Below are positions 1-9,090 of a DNA stretch of 33,166 bases, in pieces (the stretch's first letter is position 1; each line of letters starts with the position of its first letter). The stretch covers positions 1-33,166 of the forward strand of contig NZ_VCHY01000034.1 in NCBI RefSeq assembly GCF_005877885.1. The letters run 5' to 3'. Under the pieces are notes generated by a model that saw only the letters and a program-made list of their open reading frames with translations, did not search any database and was not told the DNA's origin. This DNA is from Labilibacter sediminis (GTDB lineage: Bacteria > Bacteroidota > Bacteroidia > Bacteroidales > Marinilabiliaceae). The position numbers and the translations under genes were made by a program.

Positions 1-70
1 GCCTGCGCGCCCCTTTACTATCGTGAGTTAAAATGTTTTAAACAGCTATGATATCCTTAACTAAACGACA

Positions 71-246
71 TTGCCCGGATTATGTATTAGAATTTCGTCA
101 TGAACATTGAAAGCACTATAAAACACGGCTTTACTGAAACGAGGCATAGCACCGTTCTGGTGAGTTGAAGTGAAGCAACGAAGAGTCTTGTTTTGAAGTG
201 ATTTCAATGTGTAATAGATTTTATAATGCATATTGCGGGTTTAAAA
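71..246. repeat. Self-complementary intergenic repeat, copy 1 (family A)
   Basis: Non-coding stretch of about 175 bp whose ends are imperfect inverted repeats (CCCGGATTATGTATTAGAA at the left, TAATGCATATTGCGGGTTT at the right), with an inner pair (CATTGAAA near the left, TTTCAATG near the right). A second copy lies inverted at 8466-8664 and matches over almost its whole length, roughly nine bases in ten by eye. It carries GAGGCATAGC at 141-150, a word also present in the repeat at 843-1003. It looks like a MITE- or REP-type element; no coding capacity is seen. Confidence 0.75.
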
Positions 247-525
247 GCAGGTATGTATAAAAAGCTACACAGGGCTTACTTAAATCACATTTATTATATC
301 AATAGATCGTTAGATTTGAGACAAAAGACGAAAGACTGATTTACAAGAGGCTTAATATCTACAATTTACACCAAGAACCACATTAGACTCTGCATTATAA
401 TAATCAATCACTTACAAAAGTTTAACGAACTATTGTTATATAGTAGCTTTGTTTTTTCTGTGAGAGTTTTTATTGGATTATAGTCCAAATTTCGTAAGCC
501 TGTTAAATTGAGAATTAAGAAAAAG
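247..525. other. Intergenic stretch without recognised features
   Basis: AT-rich sequence between repeat families A and B. I see no open reading frame, RNA gene or strong hairpin. Bases 1-70, before the first repeat, are likewise without a recognisable feature. Confidence 0.5.
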
Positions 526-796
526 TATTAACCTGAGTTCGATTAAAATTATAGGGCTCAGATTTCTTTAAAACACTGATATACAAGTTAAATTCTATTG
601 GCATAGCGAGCTATGTTAATAGAATTTAATGAAGTAGATGAGTGTTTTAATGAAAAGCTCAATGGTAACCATTTATAAACATCGATTTTCTGCTTCATAT
701 TTGTTCGACATAGCCCGCTATGCTTTCACAAATATTCCTTGAAACTCAATATTTATAAGCGGTCTGAGCCAATAATTTTATGTCGAACTCAGGTTA
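526..796. repeat. Long nested palindromic repeat (family B)
   Basis: The outer arms are inverted copies: TAACCTGAGTTCGA at 529-542 and its exact complement at 783-796, with similarity continuing inward to about 562 and 763. Inside are two hairpins. The first has arms TTAAAACACT 568-577 with 641-650, TTAAATTCTATT 588-599 with 618-629, and CATAGC 602-607 with GCTATG 610-615. The second has TATTTGT 698-704 with ACAAATA 728-734 around CATAGC 709-714 and GCTATG 717-722. The first 29 bases (526-554) recur exactly, inverted, at 7310-7338. This is a mobile-type intergenic palindrome rather than a gene. Confidence 0.75.
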
Positions 797-842
797 TTAG
801 CGAAAACCTTATAAGGTATTTTATATTGACATTGCTTGTGTT

Positions 843-1003
843 ATACCAATTTTATTATGAAGTGAGCTTTAAGAAATTTTAGAATTATTGTTTTAGTGCA
901 AGGCGCAAAATAGAGGCATAGCATAGCTATGGCAATATTTTGTAACGATGCAGAAAAGCAATAAAATAGAATTATGAAGCTCAGTTCATGGTAATATTGG
1001 TAT
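843..1003. repeat. Long imperfect hairpin repeat (family C)
   Basis: ATACCAAT at 843-850 pairs with ATTGGTAT at 996-1003. The arms continue inward with ATGAA-TGAGCTT on the left and AAGCTCA-TTCAT on the right, and close on CATAGC 917-922 and GCTATG 926-931 with loop ATA. It lies about 90 bp past the stop of the regulator gene that ends at 1092 on the minus strand, so its transcript could fold and act as a terminator or RNA end. It shares its core with families A and B but has different flanks. Confidence 0.65.
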
Positions 1004-1091
1004 TAGAATATAAACAAGTTCTATTCGCCAAAAGCATCAGGAAATAAAACATTAGCGATTAAATCTATGCTTAATGAATTAAAACGATTGT

Positions 1092-4070
1092 TTAAAACAA
1101 TTTTGACAAATAATCTACAAGATTTATACTTCGATCAAGATCCATCTTCTTTCTCAAACGATATCTGCTAACCTCTACACTTCTTGAGGTAACATTTTGT
1201 AATAAGGCTATTTCCTTCGAGCTCATATTCATCCGTAAATAAGCAGCTAATCGAACTTCTTTAGGAGTAAGACTAGGGTACTTTGTCCTTAACTTTTTAA
1301 GAAAATCTTCATGAACCTGATCAAAGTTAAGTTCAAATTTTTTCCAATCATTTATTATATTCATTTCAGCACCAATTCTTTTTGCCAGCTTATCAATCTG
1401 ATCCTTAGATTGTGCATGTACCATGTTTTTTGATACTGATTCTAATTTTTGCTTAACTTTTAATAAAATCTCATTTCTATTGGTTAACTGCAAGGCAACT
1501 GCAGCCATTTCTTTCGTTTGATTGTCTATTTTTGATTGTCTTAACTTATTATCTAATCGCAACTTTTCATTTTTCATGCGCATTAATTGCTCATTAACCT
1601 TTAAGGTTTTGATTCTTTGATCTTCCTGAGTTTTGAAAAGTTCTTGTTCTAGTCTTTTTGCTTCCCTTCCCTTTTCTTCCTCAAGCCTTTTACTGTTCAT
1701 TTTAAAAACAAGAAATGTCAATCCAACAAAAGCAATTAAGTAAATTGCATATGCAAAACCTGATCTATACCATGGTGGATTTATAATTAGTTTGACAAAC
1801 GCTTCTTCTGACTCAGCACCTAATTCATTCATAGCTTTTACTCTAAAAACGTAAGTTCCCTCCAATAAATAGGTATATTCTTTTTCAGAAATTTTAGAAA
1901 ATGGTTCCCAGTCATCATCGAAACCTTCTAAATAATAACTAAATTTATTATTCGCTACATTGCTGAAGTCTGTTGTTGCAAATTTAAAATGTATACTATT
2001 ATTTGAAAAAGGTAATTCGTAGGTGAATTCTGGTCTCCATTTTAAAATTTTCTTCTTATCTATATCGTAATAATCTCCTCCATAAAGAATACTATCTCCA
2101 TGCCATATTTCACGTATTAACACAATTGGATTTTTGGAGTTTTCATTTATTTTTTTTGGATTGAAATGTACAAATCCATCCTGATTTCCAATAAATAAAT
2201 TAGAATTGTCAAGAGCAAATAAGTTTTCAAAGCTTGATATGTAATTTCTTTTTAACTCATTAAGTCCAAAATGAATTAAATCTTTACTACCGTCAAGATT
2301 TGTATTTAGTACGTTTAACTCTTGATCCTGGAAAAAAAACATATTATTATCACCATAATATTGGTGATTAATTATTTTACTCTCACCAAGAAGGTTAGTA
2401 TAGACTCTATCGTAATCAAAAATATTTTTTTTTCTATTAAATTTATAAATACCTGACGATGTAGATACATATAATTCATCATTAAACGTTAGTGGGTGAT
2501 AATTAAATTCTTCTTGCGGCAAGCCTTTGTCTGTATTGTATTTTTCTACGGCAATTATGCTATCATACGAATCGGTAAAAGTTATATTAAAAACACCTTG
2601 CCTGCCACCGGAAAACCAGAAATCTCCATTTGTTAATATCTCTGCAAATCGAATGGATCCTTCAATATTCTTTACTCTATGACTGTAATACCATAAACCG
2701 TCATCTTTGGATCTCTTAAATAAGTGAAGGCCATCGTATGTGCCTGATATAACAACATCAGGGTTATGAGTTATTTTTTTAAACCACCAAAATCCATGAA
2801 TATTGCTTAGTTTTCTTAATCCTCTTTCCGAAAAAGTATAAGCTCCATTGTGCGTTCCAACAAACAAATCTTCATCTATTACCTGCAGTTTCCACACCTG
2901 ACCTATCAATGAAGGTACCTTTTTAAATCCTGGATAATCTGTTGAATTATTAAAGAGTTCTTTTTTACTAATAGTATAAACACCTTGATTTGTTCCCAAA
3001 TAATAATTTTCCTTAAAAATGCTTGACGTGTAACCAGATCCAATGCTTCCCGGTGCCACAATATTTGTTACGGCAGAATTTAGTTTTATATAATCTATAC
3101 CATTTTGTAAACCCAACCAGCAGTTTTGATTTTTGTCAACATAAATTGCCGAAACAGAATTACTTTGTAAACCTCCTTGGATAGTGTAATTTTTAATGAC
3201 ATTTCCTTTTGTATCAATAATTATTAGACCCTTGGAAGTGGTTCCGAGAAAAATATACCCGCTATGTTTAATTGCAGTATATATATTAGAGGATTTAATT
3301 AAATCAGAATTAGCATTATTCCATGCAACAATACCATTCTTTCTCAATAAGTATAAACCATGTAATGCTGTAACAATAACCTTTAACTCCTTATCATATG
3401 GCAAAATAGCTACAACATTTTTGTTCTTAAATTGCTCACCTCCCTTTACTAATTTAATAGAGTCTTTATTTAACTTAAGTAGTCCTTGCTGTTCCTCGTT
3501 AACAAAAATTTCATCTTTAACCTGACATGCCCTATTCAGATCATCTGATTTATATATCTGCTTAACCGAGTCGTTATATAAAAATATCGATTTTTTGGAC
3601 TGAAAATAAACACCATTGGTGGTTTCAATGATACTCCATACCCCGCCAAAATTTTCAAGATTATCATCTAAAGAATCTGATAAAGACCTATAACTCAGTT
3701 TACCATTTTGTTTTGGAAATAAATAACCAAACTCATTTGCTCCTCCTACCCAAATCACTCCATTTTTTCCCGCCAATACACTTCTTGCAATTACGCCCCT
3801 TTTTAATCCATATTTATTCCAACTAATTCCATCAAATTCAAGCACGCCCCAATCGTTGGCGAAATACATAACTCCCGATGAATCTTGAGTTATGGACCAG
3901 TTCTGTGCTGCCTCATTATAATCGTTACGCGTATAATTAACTATAGAAGGTATTCCAATATTAAAGTTTTGTGAAAATGTATTAAATATGAAAGTAAGCC
4001 AGATAGTAGCTAAAATGAGTACCTTTTTTATTATATTCAACACAAAATTGATAGCCAACGATATAAGCAT
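1092..4070 (-). CDS. Membrane-tethered propeller/Y_Y_Y sensor with C-terminal HTH regulator
   Basis: A 992-residue one-piece sensor-regulator. The N-terminus is hydrophobic and reads as a signal peptide or anchor ending near FNTFSQ (residue 34). Residues about 35-680 look like repeated propeller units of the two-component regulator propeller type (AQNWSITQDSSGVMYFAN and later W-F-G-like repeats). A Y_Y_Y domain follows at about 690-767 (YYLEGFDDDWEPF), then a membrane helix at about 773-792, a long charged coiled coil, and a LuxR-like helix-turn-helix at about 933-992 (TPKEVRLAAYLRMNMSSKEIA). There are no histidine-kinase or receiver motifs, so it is not a classical hybrid two-component system. 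It is the last gene of the glycan-utilization cluster, 283 bp after the GH2 gene, and may sense a periplasmic glycan. The ligand is unknown. Confidence 0.85.
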   Translation of the reverse strand: MLISLAINFVLNIIKKVLILATIWLTFIFNTFSQNFNIGIPSIVNYTRNDYNEAAQNWSITQDSSGVMYFANDWGVLEFDGISWNKYGLKRGVIARSVLAGKNGVIWVGGANEFGYLFPKQNGKLSYRSLSDSLDDNLENFGGVWSIIETTNGVYFQSKKSIFLYNDSVKQIYKSDDLNRACQVKDEIFVNEEQQGLLKLNKDSIKLVKGGEQFKNKNVVAILPYDKELKVIVTALHGLYLLRKNGIVAWNNANSDLIKSSNIYTAIKHSGYIFLGTTSKGLIIIDTKGNVIKNYTIQGGLQSNSVSAIYVDKNQNCWLGLQNGIDYIKLNSAVTNIVAPGSIGSGYTSSIFKENYYLGTNQGVYTISKKELFNNSTDYPGFKKVPSLIGQVWKLQVIDEDLFVGTHNGAYTFSERGLRKLSNIHGFWWFKKITHNPDVVISGTYDGLHLFKRSKDDGLWYYSHRVKNIEGSIRFAEILTNGDFWFSGGRQGVFNITFTDSYDSIIAVEKYNTDKGLPQEEFNYHPLTFNDELYVSTSSGIYKFNRKKNIFDYDRVYTNLLGESKIINHQYYGDNNMFFFQDQELNVLNTNLDGSKDLIHFGLNELKRNYISSFENLFALDNSNLFIGNQDGFVHFNPKKINENSKNPIVLIREIWHGDSILYGGDYYDIDKKKILKWRPEFTYELPFSNNSIHFKFATTDFSNVANNKFSYYLEGFDDDWEPFSKISEKEYTYLLEGTYVFRVKAMNELGAESEEAFVKLIINPPWYRSGFAYAIYLIAFVGLTFLVFKMNSKRLEEEKGREAKRLEQELFKTQEDQRIKTLKVNEQLMRMKNEKLRLDNKLRQSKIDNQTKEMAAVALQLTNRNEILLKVKQKLESVSKNMVHAQSKDQIDKLAKRIGAEMNIINDWKKFELNFDQVHEDFLKKLRTKYPSLTPKEVRLAAYLRMNMSSKEIALLQNVTSRSVEVSRYRLRKKMDLDRSINLVDYLSKLF

Positions 4071-4353
4071 TTATAATAATTTATTAAATTTCATAAATGT
4101 CATTTACCAGCTCTAATAATTCATGAATTATTTCTATATCCGACAGTGACTATGTATTAGAAAGAATCTTTTATTTCGAAAGTTCAACTACTTCTTCTAG
4201 GTCAGGACAACTTCCTTAACAAGTTCACAGCAGCTTTGAATATTATTCATCTTCCTTGAATTTATAAATAGTTCAGGATAACAATACTCGTTAGTGAAAC
4301 AAAATTAAGATACCGCATATTCACCAATTATTAGAGCACAATTTCAAACAAAG

Positions 4354-7038
4354 TTAATTTGTAATCTTTCTTACACTTAAAGCATTAATAATGGGCATTC
4401 CTTTTGAAGAGTTAAAGCGGATTACAATTCCTTCACCATGATCAACTATTATTCTATTCTTCTGAATAAAGGGGAAATATTCACCAAAGTCTTGAGCTAG
4501 ATTTAAATTTTCAATTACAACATTTTCATTGATCTTAACCGCAAACTCTCTTTGTTCAACATCTACTTCTACTGCATCGTTGCCCAAATTGTATGCCAGT
4601 GTTTTAGCATCTTTCTTTCCTAATAACTCTGCAAAATGCAATTCAACGATATACTCTCCGGACGGTACATCGAACTTATACGCCTCAGGATTTACTCTTT
4701 GCGATTGGTAAATTGGATCATTTTTTGTTCCAGCTATATTAACCGATGCAGCAGGATTAGTACCATGCCAGGTTTTTACCTTAAAGCTTTCTCCTCCTAT
4801 ATAGCCCCAACTCCCCACAGAATAAGGCTTATCCGGAACCCAGTTTTGCTGTATTATATCATCGCTAAAATATTGATGCGATCCGGCATTTATAGCAATA
4901 TAATTGAAATCAGCTTCAGAAGTGTTAAAGGGTAAAACTTCGAACTTAATGTTTGCAACATCAATAACTTCTGAGCTATCTGTTTTGGCCTTTGCTACAA
5001 GAATATTTTCCCCATTTATAAAAGGTACATTAAATTTTGCATCACTATTACGTACACTTCTTGTACCAAGCAGTCTTCCGTTTAGTTCCAGTTGAACTTC
5101 GGGCAAATTTGACATTAAGATTATTTCCTGAGTGGCAACACTATTATTAACTGAATCTGATACTGCCGATCTGTTAGTCCAATTTTTTGAAGATATAACC
5201 ACTATTGGCTCAGTACTATTATTTACTTTATATAAATAATAGGGCTCTTTGGGCTCTCTCTCAAAAGTCGATAATCCTTTATTATTTATATGAGGTACTG
5301 CATCACCTCTCCCTTCAGAACCAAAATCAAACTGGTTCCAAACCATAGCTCCTGAAACAAAATCACGTTCATTAATAGCTTTTAAATAAGCCCTATGGTA
5401 ATCGGTAGCGTATTCCACAGAAAAATCAAAACCAACAGGATTAAACGTATGTAAACGAGGATCAGCACCTGCTCCGTATTCAGTTACTAACACTGGTTTA
5501 TGAGAAAGTTCTTTATGATGCCGGTCTAAATATTCCCCAAATTGACTAAATTTTCCGCCATACCATCCCTGATATAAATTCCAACCAACAATCATTGGTA
5601 TTTCAGTTAAGCCTACTTCAACATATCTGTCAAAAGCTCCATGATTAGGGATCATCGTATATCGGTATGGATCAAGAGACCTAGCTTTATTTTCAATGCG
5701 TTGAGCCAGATGATTTATATTCTTATAATATTCCTTTTGACGTTCCTTATTATCTTCATATTTAGGACGAAGTAATATCTCATTCATATATGCCCATACT
5801 ACAACACTTGGGTGGTTATAATTCTGCTTTATCATTTCTTCCATCATAGTCAGGCTATTGGAATAAAATGCTTCCGATTCGGTTATTCTATTACACATAG
5901 GTATTTCAACCGAAGTAATAATCCCTAACTTATCGCACATTTCAAGAACCACCGGATCTTGCGGATAGTGGGCAATACGCAGCACATTACCACCCATTTC
6001 TTTAATTTTAGCTATATCGGTAAGATGCAAATAGTCAGGTAGTGCATTTCCCAAGCCTTTATAATCCTGATGACGATTTACTCCAATTAATTTTGTTTGG
6101 ACTCCGTTAAGAAAAAAACCATTGTCTGCTGAAAATGTAAACCATCTAAAACCTACCGGATTTGTTACATAATCAAGTTCCTTTTTAGTAATTGGATCGG
6201 TTAATACAGAATGTAGTGTGTATAAATAAGGATCATCTATTGACCACAATCGAGGATTTTTAACGTTGAAATTAAAATTAAACGCTATTTCCTGCTCTCC
6301 ATTCAACTTAACTTTTTTAATTTCTTTAAATACAACATCTCCTTTTTTATCCTTGAGTATGTTTGTAACCAATACATTCTTAAGGGAATTATTTGATGTA
6401 ATCAGACCTTTGATTTCTATATCCGCCTTATGTTTGGAAACCTTAGGTGTTGAAATATAAATTCCCTTAGAGGCATAATCAGATAAACTAAAATGAGTTT
6501 TATTAGTACTTATTAAATAAACATCGCGGTATATTCCTCCATAAAAGGTAAAATCAGCCGTAAGTGTGGGAATGTTTTCATTGAATTTATTATCAACCTG
6601 AACCAATAATTCACAATCTGCTTTATCATTGGCCTTTTTCTCAACTAAATTTGTTATATCAAAACAAAAACGGGTGTAACCACCTTCATGTTTTCCGGCT
6701 AACTTGCCATTTACATACACAATAGCTTCTTGATTCACTCCTTCAAAGTATAGATATAAATTCTTTTTAAGCTGAGATTCACTTAATTTCAAACTTCGCT
6801 TATACCAGGTTTTACCACGATAATATCCTTCTTTGTCATCAAAGGTATCTTCATCATTATACGTATGTGGTATTTGTATTCGATCCCAATTAAGTTTAGC
6901 TTGACTTAAGCTATTGATTGATAAATCTGATTTTACAAATTGCCAATTTGAATTTAAGCTTATTTCTTGTCTTTGATTTTGACAAAATATTGATTGCTGA
7001 CCGATTAGAACTAAAATTAATATGGACAATATTCGCAT
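4354..7038 (-). CDS. Secreted GH2 glycosidase with malectin-like C-terminal domain
   Basis: An 894-residue glycoside hydrolase of family 2. A signal peptide ends near residue 20 (GQQSIFCQ). Residues about 25-175 form the sugar-binding sandwich, 185-300 the immunoglobulin-like domain and 300-600 the TIM barrel. The predicted acid/base is E420 (VVVWAYMNE) and the nucleophile E520 (KPVLVTEYGAG), both in canonical context. An added Ig-like segment at about 640-702 is followed by a malectin-like carbohydrate-binding domain at about 710-892 (YIAINAGSHQYF). The family includes beta-galactosidases, beta-glucuronidases and beta-mannosidases; sequence alone does not choose, though the overall pattern fits beta-galactosidase-like enzymes. 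It lies 301 bp after the T9SS protein gene, with a hairpin between them, so it may have its own promoter. Confidence 0.9.
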   Translation of the reverse strand: MRILSILILVLIGQQSIFCQNQRQEISLNSNWQFVKSDLSINSLSQAKLNWDRIQIPHTYNDEDTFDDKEGYYRGKTWYKRSLKLSESQLKKNLYLYFEGVNQEAIVYVNGKLAGKHEGGYTRFCFDITNLVEKKANDKADCELLVQVDNKFNENIPTLTADFTFYGGIYRDVYLISTNKTHFSLSDYASKGIYISTPKVSKHKADIEIKGLITSNNSLKNVLVTNILKDKKGDVVFKEIKKVKLNGEQEIAFNFNFNVKNPRLWSIDDPYLYTLHSVLTDPITKKELDYVTNPVGFRWFTFSADNGFFLNGVQTKLIGVNRHQDYKGLGNALPDYLHLTDIAKIKEMGGNVLRIAHYPQDPVVLEMCDKLGIITSVEIPMCNRITESEAFYSNSLTMMEEMIKQNYNHPSVVVWAYMNEILLRPKYEDNKERQKEYYKNINHLAQRIENKARSLDPYRYTMIPNHGAFDRYVEVGLTEIPMIVGWNLYQGWYGGKFSQFGEYLDRHHKELSHKPVLVTEYGAGADPRLHTFNPVGFDFSVEYATDYHRAYLKAINERDFVSGAMVWNQFDFGSEGRGDAVPHINNKGLSTFEREPKEPYYLYKVNNSTEPIVVISSKNWTNRSAVSDSVNNSVATQEIILMSNLPEVQLELNGRLLGTRSVRNSDAKFNVPFINGENILVAKAKTDSSEVIDVANIKFEVLPFNTSEADFNYIAINAGSHQYFSDDIIQQNWVPDKPYSVGSWGYIGGESFKVKTWHGTNPAASVNIAGTKNDPIYQSQRVNPEAYKFDVPSGEYIVELHFAELLGKKDAKTLAYNLGNDAVEVDVEQREFAVKINENVVIENLNLAQDFGEYFPFIQKNRIIVDHGEGIVIRFNSSKGMPIINALSVRKITN

Positions 7039-7132
7039 AACTATTCAAATCAATGTTTATTATAAATTGTAAAATATTTGTATAGAAGGTTTGAGCCAAT
7101 ATACAATGAGTTTGTGATTTTTTATACCATAC

Positions 7133-7170
7133 CCCGAATATCCTGCCTTTTTGGGGACAGAATATTCGGG
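7133..7170. terminator. GC-rich hairpin upstream of the GH2 gene
   Basis: CCCGAATAT at 7133-7141 pairs perfectly with ATATTCGGG at 7162-7170, with extra pairing inside (CTG with CAG). It lies between the T9SS protein gene and the GH2 gene. No clear T-run follows on the minus strand, so it may be an attenuator or processing site, or a small palindromic repeat rather than a true terminator. A related hairpin lies at 13221-13256. Confidence 0.45.
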
Positions 7171-7309
7171 TAAGCTATTCAAGCAAAATTTTCACTTAAT
7201 TGCTGACTATTAAGTAGCCTTAATGTACTAATGGGAATCAAAGAAGACCAGAGAAAAAAATTAAATCTTCACCACCTTTTCACACTCACCTTTCATAACA
7301 ATCTGAATT

Positions 7310-7338
7310 CTATAATTTTAATCGAACTCAGGTTAATA
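7310..7338. repeat. 29-bp exact inverted copy of the family B repeat end
   Basis: These 29 bases are the exact reverse complement of 526-554, the outer end of the palindromic repeat at 526-796. They sit immediately past the stop codon of the T9SS protein gene (7340). Only this terminal portion is present here, so it is either a solo end or the footprint of a lost element. Confidence 0.8.
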
Positions 7339-7339
7339 C

Positions 7340-8410
7340 TTATCGGATAATAAATTTGGTATTGAGATTAGTTTGATTACCTTTTACATTTAAGATATAG
7401 ATTCCTTTTTGAAGTTTGTTATCCATATCTAAACTAAATTTATTCTGATTTTGTATAAGTTCAGTTGCGATCAATTGTCCATTCAAATTATAAATACTCA
7501 CATTAAAAGTACCATTTAGTTCAGTTCCTTCAATTTCTACATTTATAGTGCCGCCATTAAGTGCAAACACATGTAGTTTTGCCTCATTTGCAGTCATGGT
7601 ATTTACATCTGTAGTTCCATCACTTACAACCACATCACTCCAACTTGTTCCCAATGCGATTCCATCAACAACTGCTTCTACTTTGCGCTGACGTAAGTGA
7701 ACTATTTTAATATTGCCAACATCACTACCTGACGCATCATTAGCAGTTAGCGTAGCGGTTTGCGGTTCTGAAGCAGGTACTCCGTCTTGTTCTTGTTCAA
7801 ATACAAATAAGCTTGTAACATCGTTGTTGGTGCCATCTACAAATTCATATTTAACAACAAAAAAGTATGTTTTACCGTACTCATACAATTCTGATGTCCA
7901 ATTTATATCCGTACTATATCCTTTTGTAAAGCCGAACATTACTTTTCCAGCACCATCATCCTTAGCCATTACCCTCCCCCTTAATCTATCCGAATTAAAG
8001 TCACTTACAGCAATAAAGAAATTGTTGTAGTCACCTCCGATAGTTGACTTAATATTTGCTAAAAAGGATAAGTATACTGTTCCGGAACTTACAGAAGAAG
8101 AGAAGAATGGCTTACGTGCAATTCGTTCGGGACCATAGGTTGTAGGATCCTCATCTCCATCTTCAGATATGGCAACATGTGCAGCATTACCAATACCAGA
8201 AACCGCTAATCCTGTATATTCCAATCCGGGACTATAAATATTAATCGATGGAGCATCCCCTTTCTGTGTAAATCCAATGCTTGCATCCGTTAACAAGGTG
8301 GATTCAGGGTAATCAAAATTTTCAACATTAGTTTGTGCAAACATGGCAGTTGCAACAAATCCAAAAACAACTAAAGACAAGGTCTTTTTTAACTGTAAAT
8401 TTAATTTCAT
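7340..8410 (-). CDS. Secreted T9SS-sorted protein with N-terminal beta-sandwich-like region
   Basis: A 356-residue exported protein. The signal peptide ends near residue 26 (ATAMFAQ). The opening of the mature part (NVENFDYPESTLLTD) is typical of Bacteroidota secreted proteins with a predicted jelly-roll or laminin-G-like fold, at about 27-260. The last 75 residues form a type A T9SS sorting domain (FNVSIYNLNGQLIATELI, then KGIYILNVKGN and a basic end). The protein should therefore cross the outer membrane and be anchored or released at the surface. No catalytic motif is visible; a glycan-binding role is an inference from its place between glycosidase genes. Gaps of 680 bp upstream and 301 bp downstream suggest independent transcription. 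Confidence 0.8.
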   Translation of the reverse strand: MKLNLQLKKTLSLVVFGFVATAMFAQTNVENFDYPESTLLTDASIGFTQKGDAPSINIYSPGLEYTGLAVSGIGNAAHVAISEDGDEDPTTYGPERIARKPFFSSSVSSGTVYLSFLANIKSTIGGDYNNFFIAVSDFNSDRLRGRVMAKDDGAGKVMFGFTKGYSTDINWTSELYEYGKTYFFVVKYEFVDGTNNDVTSLFVFEQEQDGVPASEPQTATLTANDASGSDVGNIKIVHLRQRKVEAVVDGIALGTSWSDVVVSDGTTDVNTMTANEAKLHVFALNGGTINVEIEGTELNGTFNVSIYNLNGQLIATELIQNQNKFSLDMDNKLQKGIYILNVKGNQTNLNTKFIIR

Positions 8411-8465
8411 GATATATTATTTTTAAAGGTTAAGATATAGGTATCCCGTTAAATCAATTGAAAAC

Positions 8466-8664
8466 TGATTTAAACCCGCAATATGCATTAGAAAATCTAT
8501 TACACATTGAAATCACTTCAAAACAAGACACTTTGTTGCTTCACTTCAACTTACCAGAACGATGCTATGCCTCGTTTCAGTAAAGCCGTGTTTTACCAGC
8601 CTGCCGGCTGGCAGGTTGTGCTTTCAATGCTCATAACGAAGTTCTAATACATAATCCGGGTTAA
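8466..8664. repeat. Self-complementary intergenic repeat, copy 2, inverted (family A)
   Basis: The reverse complement of this segment matches 71-246 almost throughout. The main difference is an added GC-rich palindromic insert at 8596-8615, in which CCTGCC pairs with GGCAGG. It lies in the 680-bp gap before the T9SS protein gene. The two copies being inverted relative to one another makes them a possible substrate for inversion of the 8.2 kb between. Confidence 0.75.
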
Positions 8665-9090
8665 AAGTTACCCATTAGAATTATTCAATAATCTGGATTT
8701 ATAATTTTAAGATTATATATACTATTGCTTAATTACTTCTTTCAGTAGATTATTGCAATACTAGTACAAGATGCAATTTGTAATCTTCAATGTACGCGTC
8801 AGGTAACTCAATCTACATAACATTGAGCCTGTTCATCTAGGATTTATCCTCTATAATTATAGAACCCATTTGTATGGGTCAATAACGTAATGCCAATTGC
8901 CATTTAATGAGACTGTATTTCTATTGATACTTTATGTATTAATTCTTGTGCAGCTATTGATATTGAACTTTATACTACAATCAAAACCACCAGACTTAAT
9001 CAATACATTAAATTCAAGTTTTTTTTAGTATTCAAATTACATTAACTGGAAACCAGGGATAAATTTCACCTCGAGATGCTGTTAGAGAAC
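8665..9090. other. Intergenic stretch with short palindromes only
   Basis: No gene is seen. It holds the 14-bp perfect palindrome TCTATAATTATAGA at 8850-8863, directly followed by a hairpin, ACCCAT 8864-8869 with ATGGGT 8874-8879. These lie past the stop of the beta-helix lipoprotein gene (9091) in the minus-strand direction, so they may help end its transcript. Confidence 0.4.

Noticed and set aside
6911-7099. 62-residue minus-strand frame overlapping the GH2 start
   Set aside because: It overlaps the well-supported GH2 signal-peptide region in another frame and has no protein features.
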